This document shows positions 9,399 through 18,944 of a stretch of DNA of 64,000 nucleotides, piece by piece (the first letter of the stretch is position 1; every line of letters begins with the position of its first letter). The stretch covers positions 62,001 to 126,000 of the forward strand of contig CAVUVH010000002.1 of the NCBI GenBank assembly GCA_963744735.1, in the 5' to 3' direction. The notes beneath the pieces were generated by a model. That model saw only the letters and a program-made list of their open reading frames with translations. It ran no database searches and had not been told where the DNA came from. This stretch comes from RPQJ01 sp963744735 (lineage in GTDB: Bacteria; Pseudomonadota; Gammaproteobacteria; Steroidobacterales; Steroidobacteraceae). Position numbers and translations under genes: made by a program.

Positions 9399-11272
9399 GC
9401 ACGAAGCCCCGCCAGGCCGGCGAAACCGCCGCCGAAATCGGCGAGCGCGCGCTGCGGCAGGCGACGCGGGCGCTCGCGGGCGCCACGGACCTGGACGTCG
9501 GCTTCGGCGCGCCGGTGCCCGGCCAGCCCGCCACCACGCTGCGCCTGCCGCCGGTCACCTGGCCGCTGGCCGCGGGCGATGCCGCCCGCATCCGTGGCCA
9601 CGCCGACCACCTGGCCTTGCGCAGCGCTTACCACGACGCGGTGCTGCACGCCCGCTTCCGGCCCACCGGCGCGCGCGCCAGGGAAATTTTCGACGCCGTC
9701 GAAGACATGCGTTGCCAGTCCCTCGGCGGCAACGTCCTGGCCGGCGTGGCGCAGAACCTGACCGCCGCGCTGAACGACTCGCTGTCGCGCAAGACCGGCA
9801 GTTCACCGTTCGGTGCCCGACCCTCGCCCATGGCGCAGGCCATGGCGCTGCTGGTGCGCGAGAAGCTGACCGGGCTGCCGCCACCTCCCGCCGCGGCCGA
9901 GCTGATGCTGCGCTGGCGCGACGACCTGCAGCGCCGCGCGGCCGCAAGCCTCGAGGGACTCGCCGCGGCCGTGACCGACCAGCAGCGTTACGCGTTCGCG
10001 CTGCACGACCTGGTCGAGGACCTCGACCTCGGGCACGAACTCGGTGCGGCTGCCCTGCGGCGCAAGGAGGCCGTGCGCCAGATCGATGCCCGGCATGCCG
10101 AGGAGATGGGCGACGGCGAGGGGCCGCCGGCCGAGGTCAAGCAGCGAGCCGGCACGATGGAACAGGATGCGCCGGAGCTCGCGGCCGGCGAGGTCGTGGG
10201 TTCGCGGCTGGACCAGGGCGCGACGGAAGAGCGCAAGGCGGAAGCCGAACCTTCCGGCGCACGCCTCGAACGCGAGCCGATGCACGACGATTCGGATCAT
10301 CCCAATCGCCATTACCGTGTCTACACGCGCGCCCACGACGAGATCGTGCCGGCCGGCGAGCTGGCGGACGAGACGGAGCTGACGCAGCTGCGCGCGGCGC
10401 TCGACCGCGAGTCACGCGCCCTGCAACCGGCCATTGCGCGGCTGGCGATCCGGCTGGAACGACTGCTGCTCGCGCGGCAGACGCGACACTGGCGGTTCGA
10501 CCTGGAGGAGGGCGTGCTCGATGCCGCGCGGCTCGCGCGCATCGTCACCGATCCGCTGGCGCCGCTCGCCTTCCGGGAGGAATCAGACACGGAATTCAAG
10601 GACACGGTGGTCAGCGTCCTGCTCGACAACTCCGGCTCGATGCGCGGCCGGCCGATCATGGTGGCGGCGTTGTGCGCCGACGTGCTGGCGCGGACACTCG
10701 AGCGCTGCGGGGTCAAGGTCGAGATCCTCGGGTTCACCACCCGCGAGTGGAGCGGCGGTCATTCGCGCGAGGACTGGCTCAAGGCCGGGCGGCCGTCCGC
10801 GCCCGGCCGGTTGAGCGACCTGCGCTACATCGTCTACAAGCCGGCGGACGTGCCGTACCGCCGCGCACGGCGGCAGCTGGGCGTGATGCTGCGCGAGGAC
10901 CTGCTCAAGGACAACATCGACGGCGAGGCGCTGCTGTGGGCGCACGAGCGACTGCTGCAGCGCACCGAACAGCGGCGCATGCTGATGGTCATCTCCGATG
11001 GCGTGCCGCTCGACGAAGCGACGCTCTCGGCCAATCCCGGCGGCTACCTCGAGCAGCACCTGCGCAACGTCGTGAAGTGGATCGAGACCCGCTCCGCCGT
11101 GGAGCTGGCGGCCATCGGCATCGGCCACGACGTGACCGACTTCTATGCGCGGGCCATTGCCATCGCCGACATCGACCAGCTGGGCCAGGCGATGGTCGAG
11201 CAGCTGGCCGAACTGTTCGTCGCGCCGGGCAGGACGCGACCTGGCCAGGGAAACAAGGGAGCACGCGCATGA
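9395..11272 (+). CDS. cobT: CobT-family VWA protein (cobaltochelatase CobT-like)
   Basis: This intact 625-residue protein starts at a GTG overlapping the cobS stop. The N-terminal helical region (about 1-230) is followed by an acidic, low-complexity linker around residues 225-310 (GEGPPAEVKQ, HDDSDHPN). A C-terminal von Willebrand A domain carries a MIDAS motif DNSGSMRGRP, with the first Asp near residue 411. The later motifs KDNIDGEALLWAHERL and MVISDGVPLDEATLS are characteristic of CobT rather than NorD or generic MoxR-partner proteins. CobT binds the CobS hexamer and couples ATP hydrolysis to the chelatase. The stop overlaps the ATG of the next gene (ATGA). Confidence 0.88.
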   Translation: MSTKPRQAGETAAEIGERALRQATRALAGATDLDVGFGAPVPGQPATTLRLPPVTWPLAAGDAARIRGHADHLALRSAYHDAVLHARFRPTGARAREIFDAVEDMRCQSLGGNVLAGVAQNLTAALNDSLSRKTGSSPFGARPSPMAQAMALLVREKLTGLPPPPAAAELMLRWRDDLQRRAAASLEGLAAAVTDQQRYAFALHDLVEDLDLGHELGAAALRRKEAVRQIDARHAEEMGDGEGPPAEVKQRAGTMEQDAPELAAGEVVGSRLDQGATEERKAEAEPSGARLEREPMHDDSDHPNRHYRVYTRAHDEIVPAGELADETELTQLRAALDRESRALQPAIARLAIRLERLLLARQTRHWRFDLEEGVLDAARLARIVTDPLAPLAFREESDTEFKDTVVSVLLDNSGSMRGRPIMVAALCADVLARTLERCGVKVEILGFTTREWSGGHSREDWLKAGRPSAPGRLSDLRYIVYKPADVPYRRARRQLGVMLREDLLKDNIDGEALLWAHERLLQRTEQRRMLMVISDGVPLDEATLSANPGGYLEQHLRNVVKWIETRSAVELAAIGIGHDVTDFYARAIAIADIDQLGQAMVEQLAELFVAPGRTRPGQGNKGARA

Positions 11273-11675
11273 CCGATTTGCATCCTGCCTCCTGCCTCTG
11301 TGGCGAGACAGGCTTCGAGAGTGCAAGGGCCGTTGCGCAACGTCGGTGGCCTGCCACTGCACGGCAGTGCCGCAAGCAGACCGGGCATTTCCTGGCCGCG
11401 ACGAGCGTGCCGCGCTCGCCGATCTGCGCTTCGAGCCGGATCGATCACGTGCGCTGGTATCAAGCGTCCGGACACGGCTCGCCGTGCCTTCTGCTGGCAA
11501 CTGCGGTTCGACGCTGTTCTGGCAGGCGGACTCCAGGCCGGAGCGCATCTCGATCGCGGCCGGGCTGTTCGACGGCCCGACGGGCATCGTCACCGAAGGG
11601 CACATCTTCTGCGCCGACAAGGGCGACTATTACGTGATCCCTGCGGAGGGCTACCGGCGCGAGGGCTGGGAATGA
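11269..11675 (+). CDS. GFA-domain (glutathione-dependent formaldehyde-activating-like) zinc protein, frameshifted
   Basis: Segments in two or three frames form one GFA/CENP-V-fold protein of about 135 residues. They are PASCLCGETGFE at the N-terminus (first Cys-x-Cys), VACHCT and QCRKQTGHFLAATSVP (second Cys group), NCGSTLFWQADSRPE and IVTEGHIFCADKGDYY at the C-terminus. The fold binds structural and catalytic zinc through these cysteines. Some members were linked to S-hydroxymethylglutathione formation, but most have unproven function. Indels occur near 11315-11350, 11430 and 11480-11510. The ATG overlaps the cobT stop, placing it in the same operon, where handling of formaldehyde from demethylation would make sense. 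Confidence 0.7.
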
Positions 11676-11714
11676 GGCTGCGCCACGGCCGGTCCGCGCC
11701 ATGTCCCGCGGACG

Positions 11715-12787
11715 ATGCAGGCGGTCGTGCTGCAAGCGGTCACGGCGGCCTGGAGCAGCTCGAGTTCCGCGACGACGTGCCGTGCCGGCGCCGGCCGCGG
11801 ACGAGGTGCTGATCAAGGTCGGCGCCGCGGCGCTCAACAACACCGACATCAACACGCGCGTCGGGTGGTATTCGAGATCCGTTGCCATGGACACGGCGAG
11901 CCTGGCCGCGAGGCGGTGCCGCGGCCGGAGGACGCCGGCGGACGGCGACTGGAGCGGCCAGCCCGTTCGAGTTTCCGCGCATCCAGGGACTGGACGCCTG
12001 TGGGCGGATCGTCGCCACGGGCGCGGCGTGAGCCCGGCCAGGATCGGCGAACGCGTGCTGGTGGATCCCGTGCTGCGTGGCGGCGAGGGCGAACGGTGCC
12101 GGCGTGCGGTACGTCGGTCTCGAGCGCGACGGGGATTACGCGCAGTACCTGGCGTGCCGTCATGCAACGCGCACCGGATCGAGAGCCGCTGTCCGACGTC
12201 GAACTGGCGTGCTTTCCCTGCGCCTACGGCACGGCCAGAACCTGGTCCAGCGCCAGGCGTGCGCCAGGGCGACACCGTGCTGGTCACGGGTGCGTCCGGC
12301 GGCGTGGGCTCCGCGGCGGTGCAGCTGGCGCGACTGCAGGGGGCGACGGTCGTCGCCGTGACGCACAGGCGACAAGGCGGGGGACGTCGTCGGCGCTCGG
12401 TGCGGAGCAGGTCGTCGCGCGCCGACGAACCTGCTCCAGGCGCTGGGCCGGGAGTCGGTGGATGTCGTGATCGACGTGGTCGGCGGCGCACGCGTTTGGC
12501 CGGCCTGCTCGAGGTGCTGCGGCCGGGCGGCCGGTACGCGGTGGCAGGCGCGATCGCGGGCCCGGTGGTGGAGCTGGACCTGCGTACGCTGTATCTCAAG
12601 GACCTGAGCCTGCTCGGCTGCACGGTCACGACCGCCGGGCGGTTTGCCGCGCTGGTGCGGCACATCGACCAGGAGGCGCGCTGCGGCCAGTGGTGCGCGC
12701 GGTCTTTCCCCTGCGACAGGCGCGCGAGGCGCAGGATCCGACTTCCTCGGCAAGGCGCAGGCAGGCAAGATCGTGCTCGTCCCCTGA
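11715..12787 (+). CDS. Zinc-binding/quinone-oxidoreductase-like alcohol dehydrogenase (heavily frameshifted)
   Basis: Fragments of an MDR-superfamily protein are spread over all three frames. MQAVVLQ lies at the start and DEVLIKVGAAALNNTDINTR in the GroES-like domain. VRQGDTVLVTGASGGVGSAAVQLARLQGA is the Rossmann NADP-binding motif, DVVIDVVGGA precedes LRPGGRYAVAGAI, and the end is KAQAGKIVLVP before TGA (12785-12787). At least six indels are needed for a protein of about 355 residues. It is the most damaged gene in this cluster, so a true pseudogene is possible. MDR proteins reduce quinones, enals or ketones with NADPH; the substrate is unknown. It runs in the same direction as the cobST-GFA genes and ends 13 bases before the LysR start. 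Confidence 0.65.
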
Positions 12788-12800
12788 CCCGGAGAAATCG

Positions 12801-13716
12801 TTGCGGAACAAGATCGACCTGAGAAAGCTCCCGCCGCTCAATGCGCTCAAGGGGTTCGAGGCCACTACCCGCCGCGAGAGCGTGCGCGAGGCCGCCGAGG
12901 AACTCTGCCTGACGCATCCGGCCGTCAGTTACCAGATCCAGGTGCTGGAGCAGGACCTCGGCGTGCAGCTGTTCTCGCGCACGGGCCGCGCGCTGGTGCC
13001 GACCGCCGAAGGGCGACAGCTGTACCAGTACGTGCGCAGCGCGCTCGAGACCCTGATCGAAGGCACCGAGACCGTGCGCCGCACCAAGGCCGGCACGCCA
13101 CTGCGTGTGCAGACCTACGTGACCGCGTCGATCCGCTGGCTGGCGCGCAAGCTGCCCGGGTTCGTCACGCTGCACCCCGACATCCGGCTGCAGCTGAGCA
13201 CCTGTGCCTTCGAGTGGGACTTCGACGAGTCGAGCGCGGACGTCGGCCTGGTGTACTGCGCCGAGCCGCCGGGTCCCGAGTACCACTGGGTGCCGTTGTT
13301 CGACTACACGCTGTACCCGGTCTGCAGCCCGCGCTGGCGGATTCGCTGGGTGCCTCGCCGGCGCCGGCAGCAGCTGCTGCAGTTGCCGCTGGTCGAGATC
13401 TACAGCGAGCAGCACAACTGGGACATCTGGTTCGAGGCCGCGGGGCTGCAGTACTCGAGCCGGCCCGCGATCGTGGTCGACACGCTTGCGGTGGCGCTCG
13501 AGATTGCGCTCGAAGGCCGCGGTGTCGCGCTGGTCAACGGCCCCTATGCCGTGGACGACCTCGCCGCCGGGCGGCTGGTGCGGCCGGTGCAGCACCAGGT
13601 CACCTGTCCCGGCGGCATGGGGCCTGATCTGCAAGCGTGAGCAGCAGGACAACGAGCGCGTGCGGACATTCATGGACTGGCTGGCGTCCGAGGCTGCGGT
13701 CAGTCGCGCGTCCTGA
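12801..13716 (+). CDS. LysR-family transcriptional regulator, GcvA-like
   Basis: The N-terminal winged HTH reads RKLPPLNALKGFEATTR, then EAAEELCLTHPAVSYQIQVLE, then FSRTGRALVPTAEG, the typical GcvA-type LysR start. The effector-binding domain contains RWLARKLPGF and VDTLAVALEIALEGRGVALVN. A TTG start at 12801 is used because upstream in-frame residues lack similarity. An indel near 13615 moves the reading frame so that the natural C-terminus (ERVRTFMDWLASEA) ends at 13716. The gene overlaps the convergent SDR gene by 17 bases. GcvA controls glycine cleavage in E. coli. Here the regulator sits amid one-carbon genes and plausibly controls them, which is an inference from location. Confidence 0.82.
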
Positions 13717-14473
13717 GCCGCAGCGCATCCCAGCTGGCGTCGCCGCTCCAGCCACCGTCCACCGGCAGGCTGACGCCGTTGACGAAGGCGCTGGCCTCGC
13801 CATCGGCCAGGAACGCGATGGCGGCCGCCACGTCGGCCGGCCGTGCGAAGCGGGCCATGGGCACGCGATTGACGATGTCGGCATCGGTATACGCGCCCGA
13901 CCCCATGTCGCGGACGTCCATCTCGGTCTTGATCCAGCCCGGGCAGACGGCGTTGACCCGCACCCCGCGCCCGCCCCATTCGGCGGCCAGCGTGCGCGTG
14001 AGTCCGATCAGCCCGTGCTTGGACGCGTTGTAGGCACTGCGGTGGATCACGCCGCCCAGGCCGGCGACCGAGGCGACGTTGACGATGCTGCCTGCGCGCC
14101 GCGCGAGCATCTGCCGTCCCAGGTGACGGCAGGCCAGGAACGGCCCGAGCAGGTTGATGTTCATGACCCGCTGCCATTGCTCGGCGGTGGTGTCTTCGGC
14201 GGGCTGGATCAGGCTGATGCCCGCATTGTTGACCAGCACGTCCGCCGCGCCGTGGTGCGCGCCGACCCAGGCGGCGAGCGACTGCACGAACGCCTCGTCG
14301 GCGATGTCGCCGACCATGCCGTGGGCCGTCGCCCCGGCCGCGCGCAGCCGGTCCGTCGGCGGCATCGAGCACTGCACGTCGGTCGCCAGCACGGCGTATC
14401 CCCGGCGAGCCAGCAACGCTGCCGTCTCGAATCCCAGGCCCTGTGCCGCGCCCGTAATGACCGCCAGTTTCAT
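13700..14473 (-). CDS. Short-chain dehydrogenase/reductase
   Basis: This intact classical SDR of 257 residues has the cofactor motif TGAAQGLG at residues 7-14, NNAG near 91, a catalytic Ser in VASVAGL, the YNASK Tyr-Lys pair and the downstream VNAVCPGWIKTEM. The start at 14473 (MKLAVITGAAQ) is preferred to the longer frame because it begins at the first beta strand. Asp in ATDVQ after beta 2 suggests NAD(H) preference. It converges with the LysR gene and diverges from the FAD oxidoreductase gene. The substrate is unknown; SDRs of this type oxidise secondary alcohols or reduce ketones. Confidence 0.85.
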   Translation of the reverse strand: MKLAVITGAAQGLGFETAALLARRGYAVLATDVQCSMPPTDRLRAAGATAHGMVGDIADEAFVQSLAAWVGAHHGAADVLVNNAGISLIQPAEDTTAEQWQRVMNINLLGPFLACRHLGRQMLARRAGSIVNVASVAGLGGVIHRSAYNASKHGLIGLTRTLAAEWGGRGVRVNAVCPGWIKTEMDVRDMGSGAYTDADIVNRVPMARFARPADVAAAIAFLADGEASAFVNGVSLPVDGGWSGDASWDALRLRTRD

Positions 14474-14717
14474 CGTCAGACCCCGCGTTGATGGCCGCGC
14501 GCCCCGCGCGCCGTGCAGGGCCATTGTGCCCAAGGCGTACGTGCCTTTCATGAAAAAGGAACGCGGCGCGGCCTGCACCTGTGGTTAAACTTCGTCTGGA
14601 TGGGCATCCGGGATGCCGTGGGCGATGTCGCAGGCATGACTGCCCCGGTCGTTGCGGGATATCTGGTCGGGTCGAGCGGGCACTACACTTCATGGCCGCC
14701 GCAGACGGAGCAGGGGC

Positions 14718-16081
14718 ATGCGCAGGATCATCGAACCGGCACGTGAGATCGACGTCGTGCACGAGACCGACGTGCTGGTCGTGGGCAGCGGTCCCGGCGG
14801 GCTGGCGGCCGCGCTGGCGTCGGCCCGTGCCGGGGTGCGCACGACGCTGGTCGAGCGCTACGGCTGCTTCGGCGGCAACATCACCCAGGTGGGCGTCGAA
14901 GGCTTCGCCTGGTACCGCCACCCCGCGACCATCGACAGCGAGGGCATCGGGCCCGAGTTCGAGCAGCGCGCCAAGGCCATGGGCGCCGCCATGCCAGAGC
15001 CACAGTCGATCAGTCATGCGCTCGATGCCGAGATGTTCAAGTACGTCGCCGACGTGCTGGTGCAGGAGGCCGGCATCGAGCCGATGCTGCACCGCTCGTT
15101 CGTCGCCCCGATCCTGCAGGACGGCGCGATCACCGGGGTGATCACCGAGAGCAAGGCCGGGACGCGAGGCCATCCTGGCGCGCCGCGTGATCGATGCCAC
15201 CGGCGATGCCGACGTGGCGGCGCGGGCCGGGGCGCATGGTGCGCAAGACCCCGCGCGAGGAGATGATGTCGGTGTCGGTCATGTTCTCGATGACCGGCGT
15301 CAACAAGCAGCGCTTCATCGATGCCGTCAAGGCCGATCCGCAGACCTACAACGACTGGAAGGGCGGCGGCGAGTGGCAGATCGAGACCACCGGCAAGGAA
15401 GACGAGATGTTCTCGCCGTTCCTGCGCAAGCCGTTCAAGCAGGCGGTCAAGGCCGGCGTGATCCCGGCCTCGCTCGCCACGATCGCCGGCACCTGGGGCG
15501 CGGTCAGCGACCAGGGCGACCTGACGTACCTCAACCTGATCCACCTGGCCGCGGACGGCACCGATCCCGCCGACCTGACGCGCGGCGAGATCGAGGGCCG
15601 GCGGCAGGCGATGCACGCGATCGAGGCGCTGCGCCACTTCATGCCCGGGTGCGAGAACGCCAAGCTGCGCAACTTCGGCATGACGCTCGGCATCCGCGAC
15701 ACGCGCAAGATCGACGCGCACTACAACCTCACCGCCGCGGACGTGCGCGAGCAGGGCCGCTTCGACGACTCGATCGGCATCTTTCCCGAGTTCATCGACG
15801 GCTACGGCCTGCTGATCCTGCCCACCACCGGGCGTTACTTCCACGTGCCGTACCGCTCGCTGGTGCCGCGTGGCGTGCAGGGGCTGCTCGTGGCGGGCCG
15901 CAGCATCGGCGGCGACAAGGTCTCGCACGCCGCGGTGCGCAACATGATGTGCTGCGCCGTGAGCGGGCAGGGCGCCGGCACGGCGGCCGCCATCGCCGTG
16001 AAGCACGACCAGGCGTTCGATCGCATCGACGTGGGCCTCGTCCAGGCCGAACTCCGCCGGCAGGGCGCGCGGCTTGCCTGA
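14718..16081 (+). CDS. FAD-dependent oxidoreductase (FAD_oxidored family), one frameshift
   Basis: The N-terminal half has ETDVLVVGSGPGGLAAALASARAG followed by GCFGGNITQVGVEG. The motif GGxxTQ after the first helix is typical of the FAD_oxidored family. The C-terminal half carries GLLVAGRSIGGDKVSHAAVRNM, the second FAD-binding element, and ends at TGA 16081. An indel near 15165-15245 joins the halves. Total length is about 455 residues. The reaction is not identifiable. Its position before a choline dehydrogenase-like gene (31-base gap) and folD suggests oxidation of an amine-derived intermediate. A -10-like TACACT (14684-14689) lies 28 bases upstream of the start. Confidence 0.75.
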
Positions 16082-16111
16082 GCGCAGCCGGCACCGCACG
16101 ATCCCGCACCC

Positions 16112-17818
16112 ATGAGCAGGCGACATTACGACTTCATCATCGTCGGCGGCGGCTCCGCCGGCTGTGCCCTGGCCAACCGCCTGAGCGCCGACCCCGGCAC
16201 CTCGGTGCTGGTGCTGGAGGCCGGGCGCACGGACTTCATCTGGGACCCGCTGATCCACATGCCCGCGGCGCTGTCGATGCCGATCGGCAATCCGCGCTAC
16301 GACTGGCGCTATGCCTCGGAGCCCGAGCCGCACATGCACGGCCGGCGCATCGCGCACGCGCGCGGGCGGGTGCTGGGCGGCTCGAGCAGCATCAACGGCA
16401 TGATCTTCCAGCGCGGCAATCCGCTCGATTACCAGCGCTGGGCGGCCGATCCCGGCATGCAGCGCTGGGACTACGCGCATTGCCTGCCTTATTTCCGGCG
16501 CATGGAAACCTGCCACGCGGGAGCGGATGACTGGCGCGGCGGCGACGGACCGCTGCAGCTCGAGCGCGGCCCGGCGACCAATCCGCTGTTCGAGGCGTTC
16601 TTCGCCGCTGCCGAGCAGGCGGGCTACTGGCGCACGGACGACGTCAACGGTTACCGGCAGGAAGGCTTCGCTCCGTTCGATCGCAACGTCTACCGCGGCC
16701 GCCGCTACAGCGCAGCGCGGGCGTACCTGCACCCGGTCATCGACCGGCCCAACCTCAAGGTGCTGACGTATTCGCTGGTGACCCGGCTGCGTGTTCGATG
16801 GCCAGCGCGCGGTGGGACTCGAATGCCGGCTGCGCAAGGGCGTCCCGCAGAAATTCAGCGCGGGCGAAATCGTCCTGTGCGGCGGCGCGATCAACACGCC
16901 GCAGCTGCTGCAGCTGTCGGGCGTGGGCCCGGCATCGCTGCTGCAACCGCTCGGAGATCCCGGTCGTGGCCGACCTCGCCGGGGTAGGCCACAACCTGCA
17001 GGACCACCTCGAGGTCTACGTGCAGTTCGCCTGCACCCAGCCGGTGGCGGTCAATCCGCACATCTCGTGGCTGCGCAAGCTCGGGGTCGGCGCGCAGTGG
17101 CTGTTCGGCCGCAGCGGCATCGGCGCGACCAATCACTTCGAGGGCGGCGGCTTCTGCCGCAGCAACGACGACGTCGACTATCCCAACCTGATGTTCCACT
17201 TTCTGCCGATGGCCATCCGCTACGACGGCTCGTCGCCGACCAGCGGCCCCGGTTACCAGGTGCACGTCGGCCCGATGTACTCGGATGCGCGCGGCACGGT
17301 GCAGATCCGCTCGACGGATCCGCGGCAGGCGCCGGCCCTGCGCTTCAACTACCTGTCGACGGAGCAGGACCGCCGCGAGTGGGTCGAGGCGATCCGCGTT
17401 GCGCGCCGCATCCTGAACCAGCCGGCGTTCACGCCGTACAACGGCGGCGAGATCTCCCCCGGACCCGCGGTGGAGACCGACGAGCAGATCCTCGACTGGG
17501 TCAAGCGCGACGCCGAGACCGCCCTGCACCCCACCTGCACGGCACGCATGGGCACGGGACCGGACGCCGTGGTCGACCCGGATTCGATGCGCGTGCATGG
17601 CCTGCAGGGGCTGCGGGTGGTCGATGCCAGCGTGTTTCCCTATGTCACCAACGGCAACACCTATGCGCCGACCATGATGGTGGCGGAAAAGGCGGCGGAC
17701 CTGATCCTCGGCAATACCCCCTTGCCGGCCGCAGCGACGCCGTTTTTCCGGCTGCGCGCCGGCAGCCCGCTGTATCCTCCCGGCGATCCACGCAACGACC
17801 GCGGAGCGAGCTACATGA
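16112..17818 (+). CDS. GMC oxidoreductase, choline dehydrogenase-like (frameshifted; no clear stop before folD)
   Basis: Clear GMC-family flavoprotein. FIIVGGGSAGCALANRLS is the ADP-binding motif, GRVLGGSSSINGMIFQRG is GMC signature 1, and GAINTPQLLQLSGVGP is signature 2. The C-terminal HPTCTARMGTG and VVDASVFPYVTNGNTYAPTMM hold the active-site His and Asn. Indels near 16795 and 16965 break the frame. Choline dehydrogenase oxidises choline to betaine aldehyde at the membrane, fitting the ALDH and betaine demethylation genes. The last frame has no stop and runs into folD. A one-base indel between about 17710 and 17815 would instead give a TGA overlapping the folD ATG at 17816-17818, which is the end used here. 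Confidence 0.8.
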
Positions 17819-18678
17819 CGGCCAGGGTGATCGACGGCAAGCAGATTGCGGAACAGACGCGCGCTGAGGCCGCCGCGGGCGCGCAGAAGCTCGTGGCTGC
17901 GACGGGCGTGGTGCCGCACCTGGCGGCCGTGCTGGTGGGCGATGACCCTGCCAGCGCCGTCTACGTGCGCAACAAGCAGATCGCCTGCGACAAGGCCGGC
18001 TTCAAGAGCACGCTGCACCGGCTGCCGGCCAGCACGGCGCAGTCCGAGCTGCTCGACCTGATCCGTGCCCTGAATGCCGACTCCGGGCGTGCACGGCATC
18101 CTGGTGCAGTTGCCCCTGCCGCAGCGGCCTCGACACCACGCTGATCCTCGACGCCGTGCAGCCGGCCAAGGATGTCGATGGCTTTCACCCGGAGAACGTG
18201 GGCCTGCTGCAGCAGGGCCGGCCGCGCTTCCTGCCGTGCACGCCGGCGGGCGTGATGCGCATGCTGCAGGTTACGGGCGTCGAGACCAGCGGCAAGCACG
18301 CCGTCGTGATCGGGCGCAGCGACATCGTCGGCAAGCCGATGGCGGCGCTGCTGGCGCAGAAGGGCGCCGACGCCACGGTGACGCTGTGCCACAGCCGCAC
18401 CCGGGACATCGGCGCGTTCTGCCGCGAGGCGGACATCCTGGTGGCGGCGCTCGGCATCCCGCAGTTCGTCAAGGGCGACATGGTCAAGCCCGGGGCCGTC
18501 GTCATCGACGTCGGCATCAATCGCGTCGGCGATCGCTGGTCGGCGACGTCGACTACGCGCCGGCCGCCAGGTCGCGTCGGCGATCACGCCCGTGCCCGGC
18601 GGCGTGGGGCCGATGACGATCGCGATGCTGCTCGCGAACACGCTGACGGCGGCGATCGCGTTGTCGGCGTCCAGGTAG
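17815..18678 (+). CDS. folD: Methylenetetrahydrofolate dehydrogenase / methenyl-THF cyclohydrolase FolD (frameshifted)
   Basis: FolD features are present in order. VIDGKQIAEQ is at the N-terminus, followed by PHLAAVLVGDDPASAVYVRNK, which holds the Tyr and Lys of the YxxxK active site. HGILVQLPLP, KDVDGFHPENVG, FLPCTPAGV, VIGRSDIVGKPMA and TPVPGGVGPMTIAMLL follow. The gene ends at TAG 18676-18678 for about 285 residues, the usual length. Breaks lie near 18085, 18130, 18545 and 18575. FolD interconverts 5,10-methylene- and 10-formyl-THF, directly downstream of the GcvT-type dehydrogenases. It converges with fdsD, leaving three bases between their stops. Confidence 0.88.
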
Positions 18679-18681
18679 AAT

Positions 18682-18925
18682 TCAGGGGACGGGCGCTGAG
18701 GCTGACGCGGCGACGGGCTCCAGCGCACCGCACGGCGGCGAGGCGCCGCGGGCCGCAGGCCGGCGCCGCCCGCTGCCGCATGCGCGATGACTGCGCCCGC
18801 ATGCGCGGTGCCCAGAACTTCGTGATGTGCGAGGCGATTTCTTTCGGCGCGGCTTCTGCGCCCGCCTCGGAGATGAAGAAGTCCGCGATCTGGTTCGCCA
18901 TCGTCACCAGGTGTTCGATGTTCAC
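18682..18925 (-). CDS. fdsD: NAD-dependent formate dehydrogenase delta subunit FdsD
   Basis: A GTG at 18925 opens a short protein, IEHLVTMANQIADFF near the start followed by EIASHITKFWAPRMRAQ. This is the hallmark of the FdsD family (MANQIa.fF then hi.kFW.PRMr). After that the frame must shift by one base near 18790, giving VIAHAAAGGAGLRPAA, the family's C-terminal half. A second shift reaches a TGA at 18682-18684, for about 80 residues. FdsD is a small accessory subunit of soluble Mo-bisMGD formate dehydrogenase, important for its activity or assembly. It lies 19 bases downstream of fdsA. The stop position is inferred. Confidence 0.75.
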
Positions 18926-18944
18926 CGCACGCGTCTCCGCCTGA

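Noticed and set aside
8415..11272. NorQ/NorD or generic MoxR-VWA pair instead of CobST
   Set aside because: The N-terminal extension of the ATPase and the DNIDGEALLWAHERL and SDGVPLDEATLS motifs of the VWA partner are specific to CobS and CobT, and no nitric oxide reductase genes are near.
11460..15200. Minus-strand open frame of 1246 codons
   Set aside because: It runs antisense or out of frame to the LysR, quinone-oxidoreductase and FAD genes, has Arg/Ala/Pro-rich composition, and only its SDR portion (13700-14473) has family motifs.
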